From Atlantibacter sp. RC6 (GTDB taxonomy: Bacteria > Pseudomonadota > Gammaproteobacteria > Enterobacterales > Enterobacteriaceae): a stretch of 64,000 bases of DNA. Every line of letters begins with the position of its first letter. Position 1 is the stretch's first letter. Positions 9,936 through 17,908 of this stretch are shown here, piece after piece. The stretch is taken from the NCBI RefSeq assembly GCF_014193285.1, contig NZ_JACHZE010000001.1, positions 1 to 64,000 of the forward strand. The letters are read 5' to 3'. Under the pieces are notes generated by a model. That model saw nothing but the letters and a program-made list of their open reading frames with translations, was not told the origin of the DNA and did not search any database. Position numbers and translations under genes: made by a program.

Positions 9936-10310
9936 ATGTCCAGACGTAACAATGATGCGGTGACGATTCATAGCATTTTGGACTGGATTGAAGAGAATCT
10001 GGAGTCCCCACTGTCACTGGAGAAGGTATCCGAACGTTCGGGTTACTCGAAATGGCACCTGCAACGGATGTTCAAAAAAGAAACCGGCCATTCATTAGGC
10101 CAGTACATCCGTAACCGTAAACTGACTGAAATCGCACAGCAGTTGAAAAGCAGCAACGAGCCGATCCTGTTTTTGGCGGAGCGCTATGGGTTTGAATCCC
10201 AGCAAACCCTGACCCGCACCTTCAAAAACTATTTTTCGCTGCCGCCGCATAAGTTCCGCGTCAATGCCACCGCGAACGATGCGCTGTATCTGCACAGAAT
10301 TAACCACTAA
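9936..10310 (+). CDS. marA: MarA, AraC-type activator of multiple resistance
   Basis: A 124-residue AraC/XylS activator made only of the DNA-binding unit: two helix-turn-helix motifs, around [20 protein letters not shown] (residues 27-46) and residues 75-100 ([20 protein letters not shown]). It is nearly identical to E. coli MarA except for its divergent C-terminal tail. MarA activates acrAB, tolC, micF and its own operon through marboxes. Confidence 0.96.
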   Translation: MSRRNNDAVTIHSILDWIEENLESPLSLEKVSERSGYSKWHLQRMFKKETGHSLGQYIRNRKLTEIAQQLKSSNEPILFLAERYGFESQQTLTRTFKNYFSLPPHKFRVNATANDALYLHRINH

Positions 10311-10351
10311 ACCTGCAATCACTTCACGTGTCGCACGTGACCGAGGAAATC

Positions 10352-10555
10352 ATGAAATACGTCTTAGCAGCCTGCGCCCTGCTGGTACTGGCGACAGGCT
10401 CTGCTGCGGCGGAGCAATCCACTGGCTTCAGCCATCAGGAAGCCCGCGACCCGATGCTCACCTCCACCACCAACTGCACCTCGCCGTATGATTTTAATCA
10501 TCGCGGCGCGGGCAGCGATAAATCAGATGAGCTTGGGGTGGCGTACTATAACTGA
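10352..10555 (+). CDS. marB: MarB, small periplasmic protein of the mar operon
   Basis: A 67-residue protein with an N-terminal signal peptide (MKYVLAACALLVLATGSAAA, cut near residue 20). The C-terminal segment FNHRGAGSDKSDELGVAYYN matches the conserved end of E. coli MarB; the middle is divergent. The start at 10352 is chosen for its GAGGAA site and the signal peptide. MarB is reported to lower marA expression indirectly; the mechanism is not clear. Confidence 0.85.
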   Translation: MKYVLAACALLVLATGSAAAEQSTGFSHQEARDPMLTSTTNCTSPYDFNHRGAGSDKSDELGVAYYN

Positions 10556-10562
10556 GTTTACC

Positions 10563-10581
10563 GGCGGGCGTTGCGCCCGCC
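10563..10581. terminator. Hairpin between marB and eamA (convergent)
   Basis: A 7-bp GC-rich stem, GGCGGGC/GCCCGCC with loop GTTGC, lies between the convergent stop codons of marB and eamA. It has no U-run on either side and is probably a weak bidirectional terminator. Confidence 0.45.
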
Positions 10582-10588
10582 CGCATAC

Positions 10589-11485
10589 TCAGGCTCTGCG
10601 CGCCTTACGCGCGATCGGGAAGCCAAACACGTTGATATACAGCCCGCCCATAATCAGCACCGCCCCGCACATCTGCAACCATGAAAGCGTCTCGCCTAAC
10701 AGCAGCGCGGCACTTGCCAGCCCCACCACCGGCACCAGCAGCGACAGCGGCGCCACGCGCCAGGTTTCGTAACGCCCCAACAACGTGCCCCAAATCCCGT
10801 AGCCGACAATCGTCGCGCCAAACGCCAGGTACATCAGCGACAGAATGGTCACCATATCGATGTGCATCAGGCTCAGCACCACCGTGGTTGGGCCATCCAG
10901 CAGCATACTGGCTACCAGGAACGGCACGATGGGGATCAGGGCGCTCCATACCACCAGCGACATCACCGCCGGGCGCGCTTCATGCTGCATGATTTTCTTA
11001 TTAAAGATATTACCGCAGGCCCAGCTAAAAGCGCCGCCCAACGTCAGCATAAAGCCTAACAGCGGCACGTGCTTTCCGGTGAGGCTGGCTTCAATCAGCA
11101 CCAGCACGCCCACCACCGCCAGCAAAATCCCCGCCAGTTGGCGCGGCTGCAAACGTTCGCCAAACGTCAGCGCGCCAAGAATGATGGTGAAAAACGCCTG
11201 GGCCTGTAACACCAGCGAGGCCAGTCCGGCGGGCATACCAAACTTAATCGCGCAGAACAGAAAAGCGAACTGCCCAAAGCTGATGGTCAACCCGTAGCCC
11301 AGCAGCAGGCGCAGCGGCACTTTCGGGCGAGCGACAAAAAACAGCGCCGGAAAGGCCACCAGCAGAAAACGTAACCCCGCCAACAGCAGCGGCGGCATGG
11401 CATGCAGCCCCCACTTGATAACAACAAAATTGACTCCCCACACCGTCACCACCAGCAGCGCCAGTAGCCCATCTTTACGTGTCAT
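10589..11485 (-). CDS. eamA: EamA, O-acetylserine/cysteine exporter
   Basis: A 298-residue inner-membrane transporter of the drug/metabolite (DMT) superfamily with two EamA repeats and about ten membrane segments; E. coli EamA (YdeD) has 299. The orthologue exports cysteine-pathway metabolites. Conserved blocks include GLNFVVIKWGLHAMPPLLL-like segment 1, FCAIKFGMPAGLASLVLQ, and YGIWGTLLGRYETWRVAPLS. The ATG at 11485 is preferred to one four codons upstream. It lies between marB and ydeE, as in E. coli. Confidence 0.93.
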   Translation of the reverse strand: MTRKDGLLALLVVTVWGVNFVVIKWGLHAMPPLLLAGLRFLLVAFPALFFVARPKVPLRLLLGYGLTISFGQFAFLFCAIKFGMPAGLASLVLQAQAFFTIILGALTFGERLQPRQLAGILLAVVGVLVLIEASLTGKHVPLLGFMLTLGGAFSWACGNIFNKKIMQHEARPAVMSLVVWSALIPIVPFLVASMLLDGPTTVVLSLMHIDMVTILSLMYLAFGATIVGYGIWGTLLGRYETWRVAPLSLLVPVVGLASAALLLGETLSWLQMCGAVLIMGGLYINVFGFPIARKARRA

Positions 11486-11508
11486 ACCCTGCCCCAAAAT
11501 AATTAAAA

Positions 11509-11522
11509 AAGTGTTAACACTT
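11509..11522. promoter_or_regulatory. Perfect 14-bp palindrome upstream of eamA
   Basis: AAGTGTTAACACTT is a perfect palindrome centred 30 bp upstream of the eamA start, in the divergent eamA/ydeE region. It is a likely operator for an unidentified dimeric regulator. Confidence 0.4.
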
Positions 11523-11684
11523 CACCCTACCGCAAATCTTTACTAAAAGGGATCACCAAAATATGCCTCGTTAAAAAGCACGTCAGAACAACAGGCTGGG
11601 TGTACAACGTCGATACGTCGTGGTATTGCTTGATGGCATCTCAACCGCAGCAGATCTCACTACCAATTATAAAAAGATTACAAT

Positions 11685-12875
11685 ATGCAGCCCAGGCACA
11701 CATTATCTATCGGCGCACTGCTCGCCTCATCGCTCCTGTTAACCATTGGGCGCGGCGCGACGCTGCCCTTTATGACGATCTATCTGAACCGCCAGTACGC
11801 CATGCCGGTGGATCAGATTGGTATCGCGATGAGTATCGCCCTGACGGTGGGCGTGTTCTTTAGCCTGGGATTTGGCATCCTGGCTGACCGCTTCGAGAAA
11901 AAACGCTATATGCTGCTGGCCATCGCTGTGTTTGTCGGCGGCTTCGTGGCCATTCCCCTGACGCACAACGCGGCGCTGGTGGTAGCGTGGTTTTCGCTGG
12001 TGAACTGCGCCTATTCGGTGTTCGCTACGGTTTTAAAAAGCTATTTTTCCGATACGCTCACCCCGGCGGTAAAAGCCAAAGTCTTTTCGCTGAACTACAC
12101 CTTTTTGAATATTGGCTGGACCATCGGGCCGCCGCTCGGCACCTGGCTACTGCTGTACGGGGTCAATATGCCGTTCTGGCTGGCGGCCATCAGCAGCTCG
12201 ATCCCGTTTGTCCTGATCCAGTGCTGCGTTAAGCCGCTGCATACCGTGGCGGAGAGCAATGCTGAAAAACGCAGCGCCATTGCCGTACTGTTGCAGGATC
12301 GCGCGCTGATTTATTTCACGCTCTCGGCGTTTCTCGGCTCGCTGGTGTTTGGCTCTTTCGCTTCCTGTATAGCGCAATACGTTATGGTGGTAGCTGACAA
12401 CCGGCTGGCGGAAACCGTGATCGGCGTAGTGCTGCCGGTGAACGCGGCGGTGGTCGTGTCACTCCAGTACCTGGTGGGGAAACGCATTCGCGCCGAAAAT
12501 CTCAAGCGCCTGATGCTGTTGGGCACGCTGTTTTTCCTGCTGGGTCTGGGGGGCTTTATGATTTCCGGCGGGAATCTGTGGCTGTGGGGATTGTCCGCCG
12601 CCGTGTTTACCTTCGGTGAGCTGATCTACGCGCCAGGCGAGTATATGCTGGTGGATAACATCGCGCCCACCGGTTTGAAAGCCAGCTACTTCTCCGCCCA
12701 GTCGCTGGGCTGGCTCGGCGGCGCACTCAACCCGCTGCTGACCGGGGTTATCCTCACGCATCTGCCGCCCTGGTCGCTGTTCGCGATCCTGATGGTGGCG
12801 ACGGCGGGCGCATACCTGCTGATGCTAAAAGGGATGCGCGCACCGCGAGCGACGGCTGTGACGGGGTGTGTCTAA
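11685..12875 (+). CDS. ydeE: YdeE, MFS dipeptide/drug efflux transporter
   Basis: A 396-residue major facilitator, close in length and sequence to E. coli YdeE (395). Shared stretches include ALLASSLLLTIGRGATLPFM near the N terminus, the motif-A-like loop GILADRFEKKRYML, LNIGWTIGPPLGTWL and YAPGEYMLVDNIAPTGLKAS. The E. coli protein has been reported to export dipeptides. It is divergent from eamA; the 187 bp between their starts should contain both promoters. The upstream ribosome site is weak (AAAAAGA). Confidence 0.92.
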   Translation: MQPRHTLSIGALLASSLLLTIGRGATLPFMTIYLNRQYAMPVDQIGIAMSIALTVGVFFSLGFGILADRFEKKRYMLLAIAVFVGGFVAIPLTHNAALVVAWFSLVNCAYSVFATVLKSYFSDTLTPAVKAKVFSLNYTFLNIGWTIGPPLGTWLLLYGVNMPFWLAAISSSIPFVLIQCCVKPLHTVAESNAEKRSAIAVLLQDRALIYFTLSAFLGSLVFGSFASCIAQYVMVVADNRLAETVIGVVLPVNAAVVVSLQYLVGKRIRAENLKRLMLLGTLFFLLGLGGFMISGGNLWLWGLSAAVFTFGELIYAPGEYMLVDNIAPTGLKASYFSAQSLGWLGGALNPLLTGVILTHLPPWSLFAILMVATAGAYLLMLKGMRAPRATAVTGCV

Positions 12876-12917
12876 ATGTACAAAAAACAGTCTGGATAAC
12901 CGGCCGCGTTTGAAATA

Positions 12918-12928
12918 ACCTCTGAGGT
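12918..12928. promoter_or_regulatory. MqsA-type operator upstream of mqsRA
   Basis: The palindrome ACCTCTGAGGT (arms ACCT/AGGT, 3-bp spacer), preceded by TAA, matches the AACCT-N3-AGGTT sites bound by E. coli MqsA. It lies 27 bp upstream of the mqsR start, where binding would autorepress the pair. Confidence 0.65.
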
Positions 12929-12954
12929 GAATTATAGTTCAGGATGAATCACCG

Positions 12955-13260
12955 ATGAGAAAAGGAACACCCAATGTCCCCCTGAGCGTGGTGAAAGAAA
13001 TGGTAAGGTCGGGAAAAGTAAAAACCACCTTTACTGCCACGCAAGGCGCGCTTGAATTAGGCTTTACCGCGCCCGTGTTACCCTTAATGTGCAACGTTGT
13101 TTTGCTGCTGGACCAGGGTCATTTTTATAAAAGTATGACTGCGTATCATGATGAAACCATCTGGCATGATGTTTATCGCACCCGTTTCGATGAACGCGAT
13201 ATTTATCTTAAGCTGATCGTGAAAGATGACGTCCTGATTGTGTCATTTAAGGAGTTATGA
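12955..13260 (+). CDS. mqsR: MqsR-family mRNA interferase toxin
   Basis: A 101-residue RelE-fold toxin; E. coli MqsR, 98 residues, cleaves mRNA at GCU. The family core FYKSMTAYHDETIWHDVY and the ending DVLIVSFKEL are clear. Of the E. coli active-site residues K56, Q68 and Y81, the lysine (K59 here) and tyrosine (Y84) are kept, but the glutamine is replaced by histidine (H71 in IWHDVY). It precedes its antitoxin, as in E. coli, and overlaps it by one base (or four, if the earlier ATG is used). Confidence 0.92.
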   Translation: MRKGTPNVPLSVVKEMVRSGKVKTTFTATQGALELGFTAPVLPLMCNVVLLLDQGHFYKSMTAYHDETIWHDVYRTRFDERDIYLKLIVKDDVLIVSFKEL

Positions 13261-13664
13261 TGAAAACATGTCCCATTTGTGGCGGCGGCCATTTAACTCA
13301 TGAAAGCCGCGATCTGCCTTATGAGTACAAAGGCAGCAAAACAACCTTGCGCGGGATTGCTGGCGAGTATTGCGATGCCTGCGGTGAAATTATCTTTACT
13401 CCTGAAGAAAGCAACGCCTTTAGCGCTCAGGCCAGTGCATTTCGAACCGCGGTCAATGCGGAATCTTTCGACCCGAGGCTGTTTACCCGGGTTCGTAAAA
13501 ATTTGCGCATCGATCAGCAACAGGCCGGTATGCTGTTCGGCGGCGGCGTCAATGCCTTTTCCCGTTATGAAACCGGGAAAACCACGCCGCCGGTCGCCGT
13601 CGTCAAACTCTTTAAAATGTTCGATAAGTTCCCGGAATTATTCGAAGAATATAAATTGCTGTAA
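13260..13664 (+). CDS. mqsA: MqsA-family antitoxin and autorepressor
   Basis: A 134-residue two-domain antitoxin. The N-terminal zinc domain has two cysteine pairs (CPIC at residues 4-7 and CDAC near 37-40) that bind zinc and contact the toxin; the C-terminal Xre/Cro helix-turn-helix (about residues 68-130, with LRIDQQQAGMLFGGGVNAF) binds DNA. Two adjacent ATGs exist at 13257 and 13260; the second has better spacing to AAGGAG. It should neutralise MqsR and repress the operon via the palindrome at 12918. Confidence 0.92.
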   Translation: MKTCPICGGGHLTHESRDLPYEYKGSKTTLRGIAGEYCDACGEIIFTPEESNAFSAQASAFRTAVNAESFDPRLFTRVRKNLRIDQQQAGMLFGGGVNAFSRYETGKTTPPVAVVKLFKMFDKFPELFEEYKLL

Positions 13665-13679
13665 ACACTTCCTCCCCTG

Positions 13680-13697
13680 GCCGGGCATGCGCCCGGC
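13680..13697. terminator. Hairpin between mqsA and urtE (convergent)
   Basis: A 7-bp stem, GCCGGGC/GCCCGGC with loop ATGC, directly follows the urtE stop codon on the minus strand and the mqsA end on the plus strand. It is strong in GC but has no U-run. Probably a bidirectional terminator. Confidence 0.5.
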
Positions 13698-14396
13698 TTA
13701 AATCGCCACCAGCCCTCTGACCCCTTCCTGCTCCATCTGGCTGCCCGCGCCGCGCTGGATAATTTCGCCGCGCGACATCACCAGGTAGCTGTCCGCCAGC
13801 TCGGCGGCGAAGTCGTAAAACTGCTCCACCAGCAATATCGCCATATCTCCGCGCTTCGCCAGTTCGCCGATCACCGCGCCGATCTGTTTAATCACCGACG
13901 GCTGGATGCCCTCTGTCGGTTCATCCAGGATTAACAACTGAGGGCGGCAGGCCAGCGCCCGGCCAATCGCCAGCTGTTGCTGCTGGCCGCCGGAGAGATC
14001 GCCGCCGCGCCGCTGTTTCATCTCATGCAGCACCGGGAACAGCGCGTAGATCTCATCGGGAACGCTACGCGCGTCGCGGCCTGAAAAGCGCGAAAGCCCC
14101 ATCAGCAGGTTTTCCTCCACCGTTAAGCGCGGAAAAATTTCCCTGCCCTGCGGTACGTAGGCCATGCCCGCCCGCACCCGCTGGTGCGGCTTCAGACGGG
14201 TGATGTTGTTATCCTGGAAATGGACATCGCCGGAACGGGCGGCAATCAACCCCATCAGGCACTTCAGCAAGGTGCTTTTCCCCACGCCGTTACGTCCCAA
14301 CAGGCAGGTCACCTCCCCGGGCTGCACCTCAAACGACACGCCGCGCAGAATATGGCTGCCGCCGTAATACTGATTCAGACCGCTGACTTTTAACAT
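13698..14396 (-). CDS. urtE: UrtE, urea ABC transporter ATP-binding protein
   Basis: A 232-residue ABC ATPase of the LivF type. Walker A is GRNGVGKST (near residues 35-43), the signature is LSGGQQQQLAIGRAL, and Walker B is LLILDEPTEGIQPS. The N-terminal LNQYYGGSHILRGVSF is typical of UrtE. With UrtD it powers urea import. It is the last gene of the urea operon, 9 bp after urtD. Confidence 0.94.
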   Translation of the reverse strand: MLKVSGLNQYYGGSHILRGVSFEVQPGEVTCLLGRNGVGKSTLLKCLMGLIAARSGDVHFQDNNITRLKPHQRVRAGMAYVPQGREIFPRLTVEENLLMGLSRFSGRDARSVPDEIYALFPVLHEMKQRRGGDLSGGQQQQLAIGRALACRPQLLILDEPTEGIQPSVIKQIGAVIGELAKRGDMAILLVEQFYDFAAELADSYLVMSRGEIIQRGAGSQMEQEGVRGLVAI

Positions 14397-14405
14397 ACCC
14401 GCTCC

Positions 14406-15206
14406 TTAGCGCCCTAAATAGACGTCGATAACCTGCTCATTGTTCTGCACCTCGCGCAGCGATCCTTCCGCCAGCACCTGGCCCTGATGCAGCACCGTTA
14501 CCCGGTCGGCGATGGTTTCCACAAAGCCCATATCGTGCTCCACCACCATCAGCGAATGCTTACCCGCCAGGGTGCGGAACAACTCAGCGCTGTATTCGGT
14601 TTCCGCGTCGGTCATACCCGCCGCCGGTTCATCAAGCAATAACAGATGCGGTTCCTGGATCAGCAGCATGCCGATTTCCAGAAACTGTTTTTGACCGTGG
14701 GATAAGGTGCCTGCCATGCGATGACGTTCGGCGCTCAGCCGTAGCTGGCTTAAAATCTCGTCGATGCGGTCACGCTTTTCGCCACTGAGGCGCGCCCGCA
14801 GCGTGCCCCACACCGACTTGTCGCCCTTTTGCGCCAGTTCGAGGTTTTCAAACACGCTCAGTGCCTCAAACACCGTCGGCTTCTGGAATTTACGCCCGAT
14901 GCCCTGACGGGCGATATCGATGGACGACAGCGCGGTCAGATCGGTGGACTGGTCGTAAATCGCCCGTCCACTTTGGGGCCGGGTTTTGCCGGTGATCACG
15001 TCCATCAGCGTGGTTTTGCCCGCGCCGTTAGGGCCGATAATGCAGCGCAGTTCACCCACGCCAATCTGCAAACTGAGATCGGTCAGCGCCTTAAAGCCGT
15101 CGAAACTGACATTGATATTGTCCAGTTGCAGCACCGGGTCGGTTTGCACGCGATACCGGTCCGTCATTTGTTGGCGGGTAAACAGCCCTTCATCCGGTTG
15201 CATCAT
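14406..15206 (-). CDS. urtD: UrtD, urea ABC transporter ATP-binding protein
   Basis: A 266-residue ABC ATPase of the LivG type. Walker A is GPNGAGKTT, followed by LMDVITGKTRPQSG as usual in UrtD; the signature is LSHGQKQFLEIGMLL and Walker B is LLLLDEPAAGMTDAET. The start codon overlaps the urtC stop (ATGA), which indicates translational coupling. It carries about 25 extra N-terminal residues before the ATPase core. Confidence 0.94.
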   Translation of the reverse strand: MMQPDEGLFTRQQMTDRYRVQTDPVLQLDNINVSFDGFKALTDLSLQIGVGELRCIIGPNGAGKTTLMDVITGKTRPQSGRAIYDQSTDLTALSSIDIARQGIGRKFQKPTVFEALSVFENLELAQKGDKSVWGTLRARLSGEKRDRIDEILSQLRLSAERHRMAGTLSHGQKQFLEIGMLLIQEPHLLLLDEPAAGMTDAETEYSAELFRTLAGKHSLMVVEHDMGFVETIADRVTVLHQGQVLAEGSLREVQNNEQVIDVYLGR

Positions 15207-16279
15207 TGCTTGCCTCGCTTGATCAAACCCACCACGCCGCGCGGTAAAAAGCGCGTCACCAGAATAAACATCAGCCCCAGGAACAACAGCCAGTACTCGG
15301 GCATCACCACGGTGAACAGGCTTTTCGCGCCGTTAACCAGCCCTGCGCCGATTACCGGGCCGATCAGCGTGCCGCGCCCGCCCAGCGCCACCCAAATCGC
15401 CGCCTCGATGGAGTTGGTGGGCGACATTTCACCGGGGTTGATGATCCCCACCTGCGGCACATACAGCGCGCCCGCCAGCCCGCACAGCACCGCCGACAGC
15501 GTCCAGACCAGCAACTTGAAGCCTTTCGGGTCGTAGCCGCAGAACGTCAGGCGGCTTTCCGCATCGCGCACCGCCGTCAGCACCCGGCCAAACTTGCTCT
15601 TCGCCAACAACCAGCCGATCGCCAGGCTGAGGGTTAACACCAGCACCGTGGCGACAAACAGCCCGATGCGGGTTGCGGTGGCGGTGACCGGCATTCCCAG
15701 CAGCGTGGTGAAACCGGTAAAACCGTTATTGCCGCCAAAGCCGGTTTCGTTGCGGAAAAACAGCAGCATCCCGGCCCAGGTCAACGCCTGGGTCATGATG
15801 GAAAAATAAACGCCTTTGATTTTCGAGCGAAACGCAAACCAGCCGAACAGCAGCGCCAGCAGGCCCGGCACCAGCACAATCAGCATCAGCGTCCAGAGAA
15901 AGCTACTGGTGCCGAACCAGTACCAGGGCAGCTCGCTCCAGGAGAGGAAGCTCATAAACGCCGGTAAGCCGTCGCCGGCGGCCTGACGCATTAAGTACAT
16001 CCCCATGGCATAACCGCCGAGGGCGAAAAACAGTCCATGACCCAGCGAGAGCATCCCGGCATAGCCCCAAACCAGATCCAGCGCCACCGCCATAATCGCG
16101 TAGCAGAGGATTTTACCCACCAGCGTCAGCATCCACTCCGACAGGTGTAGTGGATGCGCGGCGGGCAGCAGCGCCAGGAACGGCAGCACCAGCAGCGCCG
16201 CCAGAATCACGCCGCCCAGCGCCAGGCTCAGTTTTGGTCGCCGCCCAGTCGCGGCAGTGGTTAACGGCAGGCTAATCAT
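15203..16279 (-). CDS. urtC: UrtC, urea ABC transporter permease
   Basis: A 358-residue LivM-type inner-membrane permease with about ten membrane segments. Typical UrtC stretches are ALDLVWGYAGMLSLGHGLFFALGGYAMGMYLM and NNGFTGFTTLLG. It pairs with UrtB to form the channel. It overlaps urtB upstream and urtD downstream by 4 bp each. Confidence 0.94.
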   Translation of the reverse strand: MISLPLTTAATGRRPKLSLALGGVILAALLVLPFLALLPAAHPLHLSEWMLTLVGKILCYAIMAVALDLVWGYAGMLSLGHGLFFALGGYAMGMYLMRQAAGDGLPAFMSFLSWSELPWYWFGTSSFLWTLMLIVLVPGLLALLFGWFAFRSKIKGVYFSIMTQALTWAGMLLFFRNETGFGGNNGFTGFTTLLGMPVTATATRIGLFVATVLVLTLSLAIGWLLAKSKFGRVLTAVRDAESRLTFCGYDPKGFKLLVWTLSAVLCGLAGALYVPQVGIINPGEMSPTNSIEAAIWVALGGRGTLIGPVIGAGLVNGAKSLFTVVMPEYWLLFLGLMFILVTRFLPRGVVGLIKRGKQ

Positions 16280-17847
16280 TCAACAACCCTCCCTTTGAGT
16301 GCGAACAGTCCCTGGGGGCGTTTCTGGATAAACAGCACAATCAGCAGCAGGATCAGGATCTTGCCAAGCACCGCACCAAGCTGCGGTTCGAGGATTTTAT
16401 TCAGGATCCCGAGGCTGAATGCCGCCGCCACGCTGCCCGCCAGTTGTCCGACGCCGCCCAGCACCACCACTAAAAATGAATCGATGATATAGCCCTGGCC
16501 GAGTTCCGGGCCGACGTTGCCGAGCTGCGACAGCGCCACGCCGCCCAACCCGGCGATGCCGGAGCCAAGGCCGAACGCCAGCATATCCACGCGCCCTTCC
16601 GGCACGCCGCAGCACGCCGCCATGGCGCGGTTTTGCGTCACCGCCCGCACGTTCATCCCCAGCCGGGTGCGGTTGAGCAGCAACCAGGTAAAGACCAGTA
16701 CCAGCAGCACAAAGCCGATGACTGCCACCCGGTTCCACGGCAGGATCAGGTTCGGCAACACCTGAATGCCGCCGGAGAGCCACGCCGGGTTCGCCACCTC
16801 GACGTTCTGCGCGCCAAACACCATGCGCACGATTTGGATCAGCATCAGGCTGATGCCCCAGGTGGCGAGCAGGGTTTCCAGCGGACGACCATACAGATGG
16901 CGGATCACGCTGCGCTCCAGCGCCATACCGATCCCCGCCGTGACCAGGAACGCCACCGGCAGCGCCACCAACGGATAGAGCGCCAGCCATTGCGGCGCCC
17001 AGGCGGCGAACGCATTTTGAGTAAGCCAGGTGCTGTACGCCCCCAGCATCAGCATTTCGCCGTGGGCCATATTGATCACGCCCAGCAGGCCATAGGTGAT
17101 GGCAAGACCCAGCGCCGCCAGCAGCAAGATTGACCCCAGCGACAAGCCCATAAACGCCTGGCCCGCCAGTTCGCCCCACATCAGGCGCTGGCCGATGGCC
17201 TTGACGCTTTTTTGCGCCTGGGCGCGCACGTCGGCATCGCGCTCAGTGTGCGGATCAGTTAAGGGTTGCAGCCGCGCCTGTACCTGCGGCGAGCCGGAGT
17301 TTTCCAGCTGTTGCGCCGCCGCCAGGCGGACTGCGGGCTGCGGGCTGTTGAGATTCAGCAGCGCCAGCGCGGTGATCAGCGCGTCGCGTACCGCGCCGTC
17401 GGTTTCCTGCTGACGACGGGTTTCCAGCAGCGTCGCCATCTCCGGGCTGGCGTCGCGCTGGAGTGTTTCGGCGGCGCGCAACCTTTCCGTGACGTTGTCA
17501 CTTACCAGATAGTGAGACGCCAGCGCTGCCGCCGCCAGATTGCGCAGCCGGTTAGTCAGACGCAGCTTTTGGGTATCGCCCACAGGCGCAGCGGCGTCGC
17601 CCAACGGCGCTAAGGCCCCGGCGTTAGCGTCAAAAACCTGTTTCTGGCTATCCAGCACCACCCGCTCGGCGGCCAGCGCTTTCAAAAACGGTAACCGGCT
17701 GGGTTCGGGCGCAGTGCCCCAGGTTTCCAGCATTTTCGCCTGTTCGGCGCGGTTGGCGCGTGCGAAGTCATCGCCATCGGCGGCCCAGACTCGTGCCGGT
17801 AGCAGCAGCGTCACCAACAGCAGATAGATAAAGGTGGCGGGTTTCAT
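16276..17847 (-). CDS. urtB: UrtB, urea ABC transporter permease
   Basis: A 523-residue permease. Residues 1-22 look like a signal peptide; residues about 25-220 form a soluble periplasmic part rich in Ala/Leu/Arg helices (HEAT-like); the C-terminal 300 residues are a LivH-type membrane domain starting near GLSLGSILLLAALGLAITYGLLG. The long N-terminal region is normal for UrtB and separates it from plain LivH proteins. A terminator-like hairpin lies between it and urtA. Confidence 0.93.
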   Translation of the reverse strand: MKPATFIYLLLVTLLLPARVWAADGDDFARANRAEQAKMLETWGTAPEPSRLPFLKALAAERVVLDSQKQVFDANAGALAPLGDAAAPVGDTQKLRLTNRLRNLAAAALASHYLVSDNVTERLRAAETLQRDASPEMATLLETRRQQETDGAVRDALITALALLNLNSPQPAVRLAAAQQLENSGSPQVQARLQPLTDPHTERDADVRAQAQKSVKAIGQRLMWGELAGQAFMGLSLGSILLLAALGLAITYGLLGVINMAHGEMLMLGAYSTWLTQNAFAAWAPQWLALYPLVALPVAFLVTAGIGMALERSVIRHLYGRPLETLLATWGISLMLIQIVRMVFGAQNVEVANPAWLSGGIQVLPNLILPWNRVAVIGFVLLVLVFTWLLLNRTRLGMNVRAVTQNRAMAACCGVPEGRVDMLAFGLGSGIAGLGGVALSQLGNVGPELGQGYIIDSFLVVVLGGVGQLAGSVAAAFSLGILNKILEPQLGAVLGKILILLLIVLFIQKRPQGLFALKGRVVE

Positions 17848-17871
17848 TATTACGTCTCCGCATCGGCTCTG

Positions 17872-17901
17872 GGTAATAAAAGCCTCCTGTTACCAGGAGG
17901 C
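17872..17901 (-). terminator. Attenuator-like hairpin between urtA and urtB
   Basis: On the minus strand the stem GCCTCCTG/CAGGAGGC (17882-17901, 4-nt loop) is followed by TTTTATT, just after the urtA stop. It looks like a partial Rho-independent terminator that would let the binding protein be made in excess over the membrane parts. Confidence 0.7.
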
Positions 17902-17908
17902 ATCAGGC

